Positions 39,607 through 52,275 of a DNA stretch of 64,000 nucleotides are shown here, in pieces (the stretch's first letter is position 1; each line of letters begins with the position of its first letter). The DNA is from Ustilaginoidea virens (taxonomy: Eukaryota; Ascomycota; Sordariomycetes; Hypocreales; Clavicipitaceae). The position numbers and the translations under genes were made by a program. The notes below the pieces were generated by a model. That model was not told where the DNA came from. It saw only the letters and a list, made by a program, of their open reading frames with translations, and searched no databases. The stretch spans positions 2,728,001-2,792,000 of the forward strand of contig NC_057320.1 of the NCBI RefSeq assembly GCF_000687475.1, read 5' to 3'.

Positions 39607-40794
39607 TTACGACTCATCCTTGTCAAAGGCGTCGTTCAGATATCGCACGAAAACCTCCCTCATGCCATCGCTTGCCATGTTCCCGACGCTCTCCAGACCA
39701 ATGCCACCCCTGTTCAGGCCTACAAAGGCCCTGCGTAGTCTTTGCAACTGCGGCAGACCAACCTTGGTGCCAGCGGGCAGTTCCACGACCAAGTCCTGCC
39801 TCTCGCTCGCGTGCAGAGGCACCTTGACCTGGCCACCACCTTGGTCGCTTTGCTGGTCCAGTATGCGCTTGACAATGTCTTGGGTCTCGCGTTCCAGGAC
39901 GTACAGGTAGTCGCCGCCGGCGTCTCGGCCGCGTTGGACGGTCGATTGGTTGGGCTTGACAGCTCTGCGGCCCTCGCCGGCCATGGCGTCCCACAGCTCG
40001 TCAAACGTCCTTGTTTTCTGGGCCTCGCTGTCGTCCCAAAGAATGGCAAAGAGGGGCGAGTCCCACCTGGTCATGGGATTGGGTTCTTCGTAGCGGAAGA
40101 CGAGGTTATCCCAGTTGCTTCGTTCATAGGGTTCCGTCGTCGTCGTCGGGTCCGCATCTCCATGGTCCTTTTGACCACCGTCATCATTGTCATCATTGTC
40201 ATCATCATCATCATCATCATCATGGTCATCACCTGCCCCCTGCTCTGGAGAGCCCTCGGTTCTCGTCGGTCTTGGCTTGGCCCGTCGCAACCGCTCTTCA
40301 TTGACTTGTCGAGCCTGCTCCAAGGGGCAGGCCACCCGCAGGACGCAGTTTGGCGTTCGCATCGCCTTGGCCTCGCAATGGAGCTGGTACCGCCAGCCCT
40401 TGATGTAGTTCAAGCCATCCAAGACGACAAAGTCCCTGTCTGACAGGACCCTCTTGACTGCGCCGTACATGGCAGCTCTCGCATCCTTTTCCGACGAATT
40501 GGCCGATCGGGTATGCAGGCGTACCGTGTCGGGGGAGAGATCGTACACGGCACGTGATATCGACAAGGAGTCGTCAGATATCAGATGAAGTCGGTACTTG
40601 GGGGGGTCCGTTTCGGCAATGCGCGTCGCCAGATAGTCGTGGAGCTGTTTTGCGCGCGTGGACTTGCCCGACGTGGGGAGTCCCGAGACGATTATCAACT
40701 AGAAAGCGTCACGGGCAGGCACATGTTAGGGCAAGAAGGCGGAGGCCGCGTCAAATGCGTCATGTGTCATGCGTCGCGCGTCACTTACAGGCAT
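39607..40794 (-). CDS. KTI12: Elongator accessory factor Kti12
   Basis: Two exons on the minus strand: 40794-40789 (only ATG CCT) and 40698-39607, 365 residues. The 90-nt intron (40788-40699, GTAAGT to CTAG) restores MPLIIVSGLPTSGKST, which is the conserved start with the P-loop at about residues 8-15. Kti12 is a P-loop protein related to the tRNA-Sec kinase PSTK; it binds tRNA and the Elongator complex and is needed for wobble-uridine modification. The conserved C-terminal half shows VLERETQDIVKRIL and LQRLRRAFVGLNR. The middle carries an Asp/Asn-rich insert (about 155-170) encoded by an ATC microsatellite on the plus strand (40190-40222). The tiny first exon is conserved in many fungal Kti12 genes as far as I know, and would be missed by simple gene callers. 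Confidence 0.95.
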
Positions 40795-42280
<1,486 letters not shown>

Positions 42281-43075
42281 ATGCCTCACCTTGACGCATA
42301 CGACGTCATCTCCGTCGTCGGAATCCCCGTGTACGCCGTCTTCCTCCTCTGCGCCGTCTACCTCTGCGCCAAGCATGGCTTCAGCAAGTCCTCCGGCTGG
42401 CGATTCCTCATCGTCCTCGCCCTCGCGCGCATCATCGGCTTCGGCATGCGCCTCGGCCTCGTCAACGACCCCACCAACACCAGCCTCTGGATCGGCTGGA
42501 TGACGGTCACGAGTCTCGGTCTCGGGCCCCTCGTCCTCGTCCTCCTCTCCCTCTTGTCCCGCGTCTTCGAGTCCGTCCATCGCCAGGGCCAGGTCGTCCT
42601 CAAGCCCATCCACCAGCGGCTGATCCAGACGCTCGTCCTGGCGGCCATCGTCGTCACCGTCGTTGGCGGCACGCAGTCTTCGTTTCGGCTGGACAACGGC
42701 TCCGTCGCGGTCGACTACGGCACGGCCGCCCGCGTGGGCGTCGGTCTAATGGCCGCAGCCGTGGCCTCGCTCGTGCTCGAGACCTTCGTCGCCTGTCTCA
42801 ACCGGCGCTTTGTGGCGCAGGGCGAGCATCGCATCCTCCTGGGCGTCGCCGCTTCGCTTCCCTTTGTCGCGGTCCGGCTTGTCTATCCCTGCTTGGTCGT
42901 TCTGGCGGGAACCAGCGCGGATGTGTGGATGTATCTCTGCATGTGTGTCCTTATGGAACTGGCTGTTGTTTTCATGCTCACCGTCTTGGGCTTTACCTTG
43001 GACAAGCTGACGGATGCACCCAAGACGGACCCCGAGCAAGCTGCTTCTCAGGAACAGCAGCAGGGCCACTCCTGA
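42281..43075 (+). CDS. Seven-helix membrane protein, DUF7702 family
   Basis: A single exon of 264 residues. The start at 42281 is the first ATG after the ACAG array and leads straight into the first helix (ISVVGIPVYAVFLLC). Seven hydrophobic segments can be counted. The pattern KHGFSKSSGWRFL, then LARIIGFGMRL, then LGPLVLVLLSLLSRV matches a fungal-specific family of integral membrane proteins catalogued as DUF7702, by memory of its conserved pattern. No enzymatic residues stand out, and no signal peptide other than helix 1. The C-terminal cytosolic tail is short and Gln-rich. The frame is open upstream through the repeat, which could add about 138 residues of TDRQ; I judge that non-coding. 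Function unknown. Relatives are common in several copies in ascomycetes. Confidence 0.85.
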   Translation: MPHLDAYDVISVVGIPVYAVFLLCAVYLCAKHGFSKSSGWRFLIVLALARIIGFGMRLGLVNDPTNTSLWIGWMTVTSLGLGPLVLVLLSLLSRVFESVHRQGQVVLKPIHQRLIQTLVLAAIVVTVVGGTQSSFRLDNGSVAVDYGTAARVGVGLMAAAVASLVLETFVACLNRRFVAQGEHRILLGVAASLPFVAVRLVYPCLVVLAGTSADVWMYLCMCVLMELAVVFMLTVLGFTLDKLTDAPKTDPEQAASQEQQQGHS

Positions 43076-43634
43076 CGTCGGTGGATGTTTGCTGAGAAAA
43101 GGACGAGGAAGATTTGAGGAAGAAGGAATCGTTCTTGTCCCTGGCAGCAAGAACATTCTTCAATCATTATTTACATTAGAGACGAGGCTTGGGGTGGTTT
43201 TCCGCGTAGCGATATGAGGAGGATTTTGTATTTTGTATTCGTCTTCCCAAGTTCCTCTGGTTGAAACTGCCCTTGCTTATTGTTTTTGGCCGACCGTGGC
43301 TTTGCTCTAGACAACATGACATGTTCAGGAGGCGGGATACCGTTTGACAAGGCCTGCTACACATGTCACAGTTCCAGACGGCTCGTTGCATCCCTGCAGA
43401 CAAGACGGTTTTGCTTGAGCGCTTCGAGTCACCGCTTGATCCCAGTACAGCAACGTCCAGTCTCCCAGTACCGTCGCAGCTGGATCCATCTGACGGGGAA
43501 AGGAGCAGTGCGGATATAGCCGGGAATGGTCAACTACAAGGGCGCATTACTGACAGGATACGCGTGCCGCCTCGTCTACAAATCTCGTACAGCAAACAAC
43601 AACAACAAGACCAACCAGGGGCTGGCGTTACATG
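43076..43634. other. Convergent intergenic region
   Basis: Lies between the 3' ends of the DUF7702 gene and the Smr gene. Unremarkable unique sequence; no gene is seen. Confidence 0.6.
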
Positions 43635-44535
43635 TTACATGACTGCACAGCAAGCCTTCTCCAGCTTTTGGACTATCTTGGGCAGCACTTTACCAACCAG
43701 CCCTTCCTGGCCCTGTTGCTGGCCTTGCTGCTGCTGGCCAGAGTGCTGTCCGCCGTGATGCTGCGGTCCATGTTGCTGCTGGCCGCCGCCGTGGTGGGCA
43801 GCCGAGGCAGGCTGTCGGCCTTGGAGGTTAATGTACATTCTGCCGGCATTCTCCTCCGTTCCGTACTTCAGCCCCAGCTCCCTGCATAGGGCCTCCACCT
43901 TGGGCTTTAGTTTCTGCATATGCCCGGCGGAATGCTTGCCCTTGCCGACTATCGCATGCAGGTGTTCTTGGCCGCGCTGCTGGTCGGCGCGGATGCGCTC
44001 CTCCAGGACGCGCGCTGCCTCGTCGACGAAGAGTCCGTGCAGGTCAATGGTATCCTCACCGACCTTGCCGGGCGCGTTGTTCTCGCGGAAAATGTACGCG
44101 ACAGCCTGGCGATTGTAGTCTTCATGCTGGGCGTAGTGCTGCTTGGATTCCTCCGAGCACTTGTGCGCCTCTTCGTGGTTACCGGCGCGGAAGGCTTCTT
44201 GGGACTGGCGAAATCCCCGCCGGTTAGACCCCAATCAAGTCGTCAGGCCGAGGTTTGGGCCGGGGTTTGGGCCGGGGTTTGGGCCGGGGCAAAAGCAAGC
44301 ATACCCGTATAGAGGCTCGGTGGGATCTGCCCATTTCGAGCCGAGCCTGATCCCTCAACCTGTCGTATTCTCGCTCTACGTCGTCGTTGTCGCCGGAGCG
44401 AAGGGCTGGGTCGGAAGCGTTAGTTCGTCATGGTCCCCCGTTCTCGGGACTTGCTCGCGACGAGACGTCTGTCTGCGTCGGAGGCTCGTTCGGCTGCCTA
44501 CCTCGGGCCCCGAGCCTTTGCATGGGGATTTCCAT
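43635..44535 (-). CDS. DUF1771-Smr domain protein with C-terminal CaaX box
   Basis: Three exons on the minus strand: 44535-44502, 44405-44305 and 44204-43635, 234 residues. Introns are 44501-44406 (branch point ACTAAC) and 44304-44205 (branch point TCTAAC). The spliced N terminus reads MEIPMQRLGARALRSG, then DDVEREYDRLRDQAR, which starts the DUF1771 helical region. The Smr domain follows with DLHGLFVDEA (about 99-108) and HAIVGKGKHS (about 128-137), the two hallmarks of the fold. Smr domains bind nucleic acid and some have endonuclease activity. The C-terminal third is Gln/Gly/His-rich and ends in KLEKACCAVM: CAVM fits a CaaX prenylation box, preceded by a second Cys that could be palmitoylated. 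The start exon is the least certain part; a second in-frame ATG lies at 44523. Confidence 0.9.
44251..44289 (+). repeat. Three copies of a 12-bp unit inside an Smr-gene intron
   Basis: GGTTTGGGCCGG repeats three times inside the second intron of the Smr gene and accounts for about a third of it. Confidence 0.88.
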
Positions 44536-45000
44536 TGCGTTATAACGGCGACTTCACCGGGGGCTTCTGGGGGAGATTTAGCATCGCCTAACGGTGATGG
44601 GTGAGGGGAGTCCTTGGCGTGCGCAAAGGCAACGGGGCGGCTGGCTGGCGAACTCGTCCCAAGCCAAGCGACGGAGGACCTGAGGACCCAGACGATCAAG
44701 CCTCAAGGCATCTTTCAGGCCCCAGGGGGGGGGTGTTTTGGCCGGGCGCACGTGGCTGATGGGTGGCGCCCCTTGTGGATGAGAGGGCAGAAAGTTTGCC
44801 GTCGTTGGCGCCAAAGGTTCCTGTTGCCGGGCTGGCGGGTTTCATCACTTGACGGCCAGAATCAGCATGGCGAGAAAGACTTGTACGCAAAGATGTTGAC
44901 GGAGGCAGAGAATCTTGATGGCTGACTGGGTACCGTTCAGCGGTAGGGATGGCTTCATCAATCGAAGCAGTCTGGTTAGATCCCGATGGGTTGTCCCTGC

Positions 45001-45036
45001 CAGCCGTTGGCAGCCGTTGGCAGCCGTTGGCAGCCG
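45001..45036 (+). repeat. CAGCCGTTGG decamer, three copies
   Basis: Three exact 10-bp copies plus a truncated fourth, close to a GGTACC cluster. Confidence 0.9.
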
Positions 45037-47743
45037 CGTGGCGCGAAGGGGCTTAGGTAGGTACCTTAGGAGGCACCTATGCAGGTCCCTCCAGTCAGCA
45101 GTCAGGCGCCCTTTCTTTTGAGGCACGTACCTAGGTACACACCTCCTTACTCCGTACTGACACAAGACCCTTGCTCTTTCAGAGGGTCCAATGACTCCAA
45201 TCAATTGATGCTACTCCGTAGACTCTTTACCTAGGTAGGTACTTACCTACTGCCAGTCTTAGTACTCAGTACATCATGACCCTCCGCCCTGGGCGGTTGT
45301 TAGGCGACGGCAGATTGAAAAGCTCCCGCTTGGACCGGCGAGGCCAATCCGGCTTTGCGGGACACTGTTCACTTTTGTGTTCCAGAAAGACTCAAGTCTC
45401 AGGTGCCCTTGTCGGTGTGTTTTTGGTATATGAAAACCGGGTCGTCTTTGGAGATTCGAGACATTGAAAGACAGTGAATGTCTCAGGCCGAGTACGAGAT
45501 GGGCTCCAGTTCTGCCGCTAGTTGCTCCGTGGGGGTTCTGTGTACGTGTGGTGCATGCGAGGTCGCTGCGTCCGGCCCCACCAAGCAACAAGGTACCTGG
45601 GTCCACGAAGTCGAGCAAAGACACCAGACGGCAAGGAGAGCCCAAGGTACCTCCTACCTCCTACCTCCTGACTACAGGTACTGGAGCTTGGCACACCGCT
45701 AGGCCTGCTTGGTAAATAAGGGACGAGGCGCGGTAACCAAAAACGGAATCCATCATACTTTGCCACGTTAATGCCCTGCCCATCCCATCGTAAATCGTCG
45801 CGACACGGCATCTCTAGAATTGAGCGCAAAATTCTGTTTGTTATCCGAGGGCCAAAACTACACACGTGCTAGGGATCCAAGCGACAAGCGACCAGCGACA
45901 AGCGACCAGCGACAAGCGACAGCATATCCGCAACATTACAGGAGTATCCTCATGTCGATGGTGCCTTCTTCAATCGAACCAATAACGCGGACCAAGCCCT
46001 GACCTGCCAAAATCCAGGCATGACTTACGTCATGACCATGTACAGCTGGTATGTCAGGCTGTCAGCATCCTTTTTTTTTTTTTTTTTTTATTAGGTTGAC
46101 AGATTTGCCCCTGTTTGTGCAATGTGCCTCGTTGGCAACGCAATGGAGGGAACACCACCTAGATCTAGATCAATGTGTTGATCAATGTGCTGTCACCCAA
46201 TGTCAGACGAAACCGAATCATATCGGCAAACACTATCATCCAGATTCCGCGCATTACAAAACCGTAGCCCTGTAAACCCCACCGCCGGGGATTTTCTGCT
46301 CCGATTTTTTCTTCGCATGTCGTTTCGTAAAGCAGCTGGTGCCATGAAATGCTCTCGGTCCAGACAGACAAGTTCATCGCATATGGCGTCGTAATTCGTG
46401 ATTACGGTGACGGCGGTTCGGGAAGGGACGTTGGAAATCGGGCAAGTTCCTTTCCGTCGTATCTCGAGAAGCCACTGGGTCCGGCACGATCTCGGCATCG
46501 GCTTGACGCCCTTGGTGGAAAGGAACACGTAACTTACTACACACCTCCTTAGCTCCAGCCCTCCTGCTCAAGCAGCAGCGCGCATCACAGACTGAGCAGC
46601 TCGGCTCATTGGCAACGCCAGCTTTCCGACCGTCCGTATCTTTTAGATTCCTCCCGGCGCAACTGGACAAAAACCACGCGGAAATCTTGCCAAACGGAAA
46701 TTTCCATAGTCTGGTGGCTCTGGTCCCCTTTTGGTCTATTAGAAAGTGTCAGCGTGAGAGGCTATCTTGCCCGAGTTTGACAATAGTTGTTGCTTCACAG
46801 TTGGGCACTGGGGAGCTTCCACGATGCTTGGCGGCACTGCTCCTCAGCCAGATTGACATTTCCCCTTTCCTAAATCCAATTGAGCCAGCCTGTTGGCAGC
46901 TCGTCAAGCTTGATAAGCTTGATGAGAGGGAAGAATCGGAATTCTATTCGCCCGAAATCTGCAGCTGCTTCCCACGTTCAACTCTGCGGTTTCGCTGCCA
47001 GCGATTTGAATCAGGAATAATAATCAATTGCACTAGCTCTGCCCCTAGACAAGGCTGGCCAGCCTTTGATGGAGATGATCTTCTATACTGTTGCTGTTGC
47101 TGGCTTGTGCGGAGTCTGGACTACGGGGTAGAGCAGCGGAGCTATTGAACTCATTAGTCACTCGAGTGGTTCCAGACTCCAGCAGCGACTTTTTGCAAGA
47201 CGACCAAACTCTGACGTGTTCAAACGTACCAGTTGAGTTGACAGCATCAACCGAGTTGCAGTTTGATGGTTGGGCTAATCGTCTGGTCAAAGATGCCCGA
47301 GAGGTTTACCTGACCACGACGTGCCCGACATTCAAAGTCCAAAGTAGCATTTCAAAGCCGTTTTGTAATTCAAATGTTAGGGGACGACGCAAAGCCAACA
47401 AGATGGAGTTTGCAACGGGCGTAAACTGTGCCATGGTCGATTTCTGATGATGAAGCTTCGAGCTTGGAGTTGTCGTCAACTCTGGGGCTGTTGCCGATCA
47501 CTGACTGATGGGAGATGCGCACAGTGCGGAGAGTCCCAAAGCCTGTTGAAAGCAGTCTGGTTCCGGTACCTCTTGGTGGCGTCTGGTTCGCCGTACCTGA
47601 TCCGGCAACGAGGTACGTCCTGCGGAGGAGTCCTGAGTATAGCCATAGCCGTAGAGATTCCGGCAGTTGGCTGGCGTCTGGTTGCCCGGCGAAACCGTCT
47701 GGTTCTGGCCAACTCTGGGCCTGGCACGTTCCTGCCCATATTC

Positions 47744-47915
47744 GCCCCATGCTCCATGTCCCATGCTCCACGCCCCATGCCCCATGCCCCAGCCCATTGC
47801 CCCATTGCCCCATTGCTTGCCCCATTGCCCCATTGCCCCATTGCCCATGCACCAAGCCCCATGCTCCGCCGGGTTCCAGGCGTTCCAGGCGTTCCAGGTG
47901 TTCCAGGTGTTCCAG
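47744..47915 (+). repeat. CCCATTGCC / GTTCCAGGC short-repeat block
   Basis: Two adjacent families of imperfect 9-bp repeats; together they keep several frames open on both strands. Confidence 0.85.
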
Positions 47916-49185
47916 GGCCTCGCACAGGTCGCACTGGCCAATCGACAAAGACAAACCCACAACCCGCCGTTGTGCGTTGTGTGTGGTGGGAAGGAGGACA
48001 ACGACGGGTGTGGTGGCCATGCAACTTGCAACCACACATGCAGGTTTCTGGTTTCTGGCGTGTGGTCCCTGCGAGTTGAACACCACGTCTCGACTTGGTT
48101 GGCGGCCTGACGCCCAGTTCGCGATATCAAGTCATTGGGTAAACTGCTGTGTGCTGCCTGGCGCTTACTTACCTACATGTAGGTACCTTAGGTAGGTACT
48201 TACCTCTGGTGACGGGCGCTATGCTTACCGCCCCAGTACTGAAGTACTTGGATACCTTAAGGCACCTAATGTCTGGTACCAGCCAGACCTCGTTGGGTGC
48301 TACCCCCTAGCAGGTATTAGGTACCTACATGTACCTTCGTTGCTTGGTGTGGTTGCTCCTGTGTAGCCAGAGAACCCCCCAGCTTTCCCCCCTAAGGAAC
48401 CCCCCCGGAGCCCCCCAGAGTCCCAGTCCAGTTGAGTCCAGCCAGGCCGCTCTTGCCAGCCCTGGCCTGGCCTGGCCGCCGCCCAGAGGTACCTACCTAG
48501 GCACCTTAGGTACCTAACCTAAGGTACCTAAGGTAGGAGGTACCTCATTGATCCTTTCCTCCTCATTGCCTCCTTTCGCAATCAAACCGGTCACCGTTTC
48601 CAAATCTCCCCCTCCGACACGTTTCTCTTCTTCTCCCCCCTTATCGCTTTGTGCTCAGCCGGCGCCATCCCCAATTATCTGGCCCTGATAGTCCGTACGT
48701 CTTCATTCTTTCCAATTGACATTTCGTGTGGCCAGCAGATATCAATCGGTGAGTCTCGTCGTCTCGATTATACACGGTTGTTGTTATTGGACCTGCAGCT
48801 GCAGAGCGAGAGCGGATTATTCCCACGACTCGCGCGTTTCGCCCCTTCATCACAAAGATCGCTCTGAGTCGCAGCCAGCCCGTTCGAATCATCGATGCAC
48901 ACATCTCTTCGTTTGTCACCTTTCGCACGTCTGCAGTTGATTCTTGTCGCATTTAGAGGCGCCGTTCCCGTTTTGCGTCTTGTGCTTTGGCCGCCCTTAC
49001 CACCCACCCACCCCCTTTATTTTAAGACTACCCTCTTTCCTGCTGACAAGGCCACTTTCCGTGTCAGCAACAACATTTCCATCCGAGCAGCTTGCCACGG
49101 ACAGCCACGCAGACCGGCCACCACCGTCTCGACCCTCGTCCCATTTCTGTGATAGATCCAGTAGTCGACCACAACTCTCGGCAAA

Positions 49186-50553
49186 ATGGGCTGCGGAATG
49201 AGCACAGAGGAGAAGGAGGGCAAAGCCCGTAATGAGGAGATCGAGAACCAGCTGAAGCGAGACAAGATGATGCAGCGCAACGAGATAAAAATGCTTCTTC
49301 TCGGTATGTCCCATGTTAAAACTGACGCATGTTGATGCTTGGCACCCGCGTTGCTGCAGACCATGACGGGCAATCGTTTTCCCTCTATTCAATGGTTGCT
49401 TTGCTTGTCGATTACCCCGACAAACGCTCCACCAAGATTGATTTTCTAACCCGGGGGCCTTTGCAGGAGCTGGTGAATCCGGAAAGTCCACCATCCTCAA
49501 GCAAATGAAACTCATCCATGAGGGAGGCTATTCACGCGACGAGCGAGAGTCATTCAAAGAAATCATCTTCAGCAACACTGTCCAGTCAATGCGCGTCATT
49601 CTCGAGGCCATGGAATCTCTCGAGCTTCCTCTCGAGGATCAGCGCATGGAGTATCATGTTCAGACCATTTTCATGCAACCAGCCCAGATTGAAGGCGAGG
49701 TCCTTCCTCCTGAAGTTGGCGGCGCCATAGAGGCTCTCTGGAAAGATCGCGGGGTACAAGAGTGCTTCAAGCGATCTCGAGAGTATCAGTTGAACGACTC
49801 TGCCAGATAGTAAGCAGACGACCCGCTCATGCCAGGCCTCGGGACCAAACAAACCCAAGCTAACGGCTCATCCCTTTGCAGTTACTTTGACAACATCACC
49901 CGCATTGCCGCCCCGGATTACATGCCCAATGACCAGGATGTCCTCCGATCGCGTGTCAAAACAACCAGCATCACCGAAACCACATTCATCATTGGTGACC
50001 TTACCTACCGCATGTTCGATGTCGGTGGTCAGCGTTCGGAAAGGAAGAAGTGGATTCATTGTTTTGAGAATGTCACAACCATTCTGTTCCTGGTGGCCAT
50101 TTCGGAATATGACCAGCTCTTGTTTGAAGACGAAACGGTCAACCGTATGCAGGAAGCGCTGACGCTCTTTGATTCCATCTGCAACTCTCGATGGTTTATC
50201 AAGACATCCATCATCTTGTTCCTCAACAAGATTGATCGATTCAAGGAGAAGCTCCCCGTGAGCCCCATGAAGAATTATTTCCCCGACTACGAGGGTGGTG
50301 ACGACTACGCTGCCGCATGCGATTATATTCTCAATCGGTTCGTCAGCCTGAACCAACACGAGACCAAGCAGATCTACACCCACTTTACCTGCGCCACTGA
50401 TACCACTCAAATTCGCTTCGTCATGGCGGCAGTCAATGGTTCGTACTTTCCACCCATGAAGGAGCACTTGGCTAGCTCTTGACCACTGGACTGACTCTGG
50501 AAATTGCAGACATTATCATCCAGGAGAATCTTCGACTGTGTGGCCTGATCTAA
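49186..50553 (+). CDS. Heterotrimeric G protein alpha subunit, group I
   Basis: Four exons: 49186-49303, 49467-49809, 49882-50438 and 50510-50553, giving 353 residues, the standard length. Introns of 163, 72 and 71 nt all have GT-AG ends; the first two have CTAAC branch points. The start MGCGMSTEE carries the Gly-2 myristoylation and Cys-3 palmitoylation sites. GTP-binding motifs: GAGESGKST (40-48), DVGGQRSERKKW (about 200), FLNKID (about 266) and TCATDT (about 325). The C terminus CGLI has the Cys at -4 ADP-ribosylated by pertussis toxin, defining the Gi-like fungal group I (GNA-1, FadA, MagB, CGA1). It couples to seven-helix receptors at the plasma membrane and controls growth, conidiation and cAMP signalling in relatives. 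Group I assignment is firm. Confidence 0.98.
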
Positions 50554-52275
50554 ACGATTTGCTCCCATTTTTATTTTTTATTTTTACACGAATACCCTCA
50601 AAACTCGATAACGACCATCCCGGGGAGCCACGGAGATACGGCTCATGAACCCACCCACATTCCCACTTGACCCGTATCAGCGAACGCGAGTGACACGGGG
50701 CCTCCCTCAACTGCGCCTATCGCAATTCAACCATGACGGGACTACCTTGAAGCTGGACGTCGAGGCGGATTCTTGGAACAGGAACTGGCATGCAAAGATT
50801 CTGCAGGCGCAGATCAAATCCTGTCAGACGATGCAGTACATCATAGCGTGAGACATTTTGCCGCGAGACAGAAGAGGACTGAATTAGGAAGAGTGCATTG
50901 AGTTTTACAAGCATCTCCAACAGGACGGGGAAAAGCTCGGCGCACATTCTCCCCTTTCTTTTTTTTTTTTTGGTCCCCGGGAGACGCGATGCGTTTTGGT
51001 GGTGGTTATCATTCATCTTGTTTAATAACGAAAACTTAGTATTTTCAGTATTTTGTCGTATTTATTTCCTTGGCTTGCGGTTGGTCCTTTGCCACGTTGC
51101 GTGTGTTGTATAGTCGAGCCTTTTATTTCCGCTCTTGTCAACCTTGTCTTTTTTTTTTTCCCTCGCCTTTATTCAGTTTATTTCCATCTTTTTTTTTTCT
51201 TCTTCTTCTCAGTTTCCTGCTTGTACCACAATCGGGGGGGGGGGAAACGGCCCCGGCCATCCAGCGCATCCGGAGATCAGATGGCAGACGGTGGCGCGCA
51301 GTGGGCCGGGGGCGGGCTTCGGAATACACATAATAACCAGACCAGACCAGACCAGACCAGACAATGAATACAGTGTATTGCGTGCCCGCTGAACCGGGTC
51401 TTGCCCGCCGTGGGATTGATGTTTTACGGTGCCTAGGGTATCGTGTGCCGGTTCCAAGCAGGGGAGTGAGGTCAGTAGAGAGGTGAGGAAGCGGAGGTGA
51501 GGAAGCGGAGGCGAGGCAGCAGAGGCGCATGGTATGTAGATGGGCAAAGCTTCATGTTTGTCGTCTCCTTTCCCCTCGTCATGATGCCATGATGCGCCAG
51601 GGAGGAATATTGGCAAAAACTGACGTCTGAAATGCAATATCTAAAGGCTACCGCCGAGGGTGCCAGCTGTCCAACTATTTCCCCTTCATGTTCCTTCCAA
51701 AACCGGATGCGCAGCAGCAAAGTGTAGTGTACATGCTGGACCTGAAAGAGAGTCCCGTGCTCATTTGTAGAAAGAGAAAGAAGAAGAAAGTCTTTAAAGA
51801 AGAGAGACGAAAGAAGAAAATAACACAACAAGGCATGCCGGCAAGCCGTGCGATTCTGCCAGCAAGAGGGGGAAAAGAAAAAAGGAGGAAAAATGAGACA
51901 AGAAAACCGAATGCCCCTGCAATTGTGACGTCCAAACCAAGATTTCACCGCGTTGAAAAAAAAAAATTGAAAAGAAATACCACTCATAATGGTTCATACA
52001 GTTCAGAAGTTATATCCGTAAAACTTGACCCCTTTTTTCTTCATCAGCATCATCGTATTCAGCCGGCAGTCGTGGGTTGGGCAAGGAGACTTACCCTTTC
52101 CTAGCTACCTAGCTGTCAGCATCTGCATAGCAAGCAATCCTCTTGGTGCCTTTGTACACAAAAGCAGGAAAATCGGGTCGTGTGCATGAAACCGAGTGGT
52201 GAAGAGCCGTGGAGCCTCAAAGATCATGCTGCCTGCCGCCTGCCGCCTGCTGCATAGACGCTTGCAAGCATCTTC
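50554..52275. other. Convergent intergenic region, Galpha to DUF3716 gene
   Basis: Contains the Galpha 3' UTR and T-rich stretches (50955-50970, 51148-51205), a poly-G run (51235-51244), ACCAG repeats (51336-51362), a GAGGTGAGGAAGCG direct repeat (51479-51510) and an A/G-rich block (51765-51970). No gene is supported. Confidence 0.6.

Larger units (their letters stand above)
44536..49185. other. 4.6-kb divergent region without a supportable gene
   Basis: Lies between the Smr gene (-) and the Galpha gene (+). I see no conserved protein. Contents: a 10-bp repeat CAGCCGTTGG x3 (45001-45036), dense GGTACC/CCTAGG clusters (45056-45083, 45126-45140, 45228-45256, 48165-48208, 48255-48335, 48485-48548), TACTCCGTAC motifs (45150, 45213), a CCCATTGCC/CCCATGC repeat block (47744-47865) and a GTTCCAGGC repeat (47877-47915). 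The last 500 bp before 49186 should hold the Galpha leader. A frame of 179 codons at 46609-47148 has no recognisable features. Confidence 0.6.

Noticed and set aside
46609..47148. 179-codon plus-strand frame
   Set aside because: No domain, no codon pattern like the neighbouring genes and no splice structure that extends it; unsupported.
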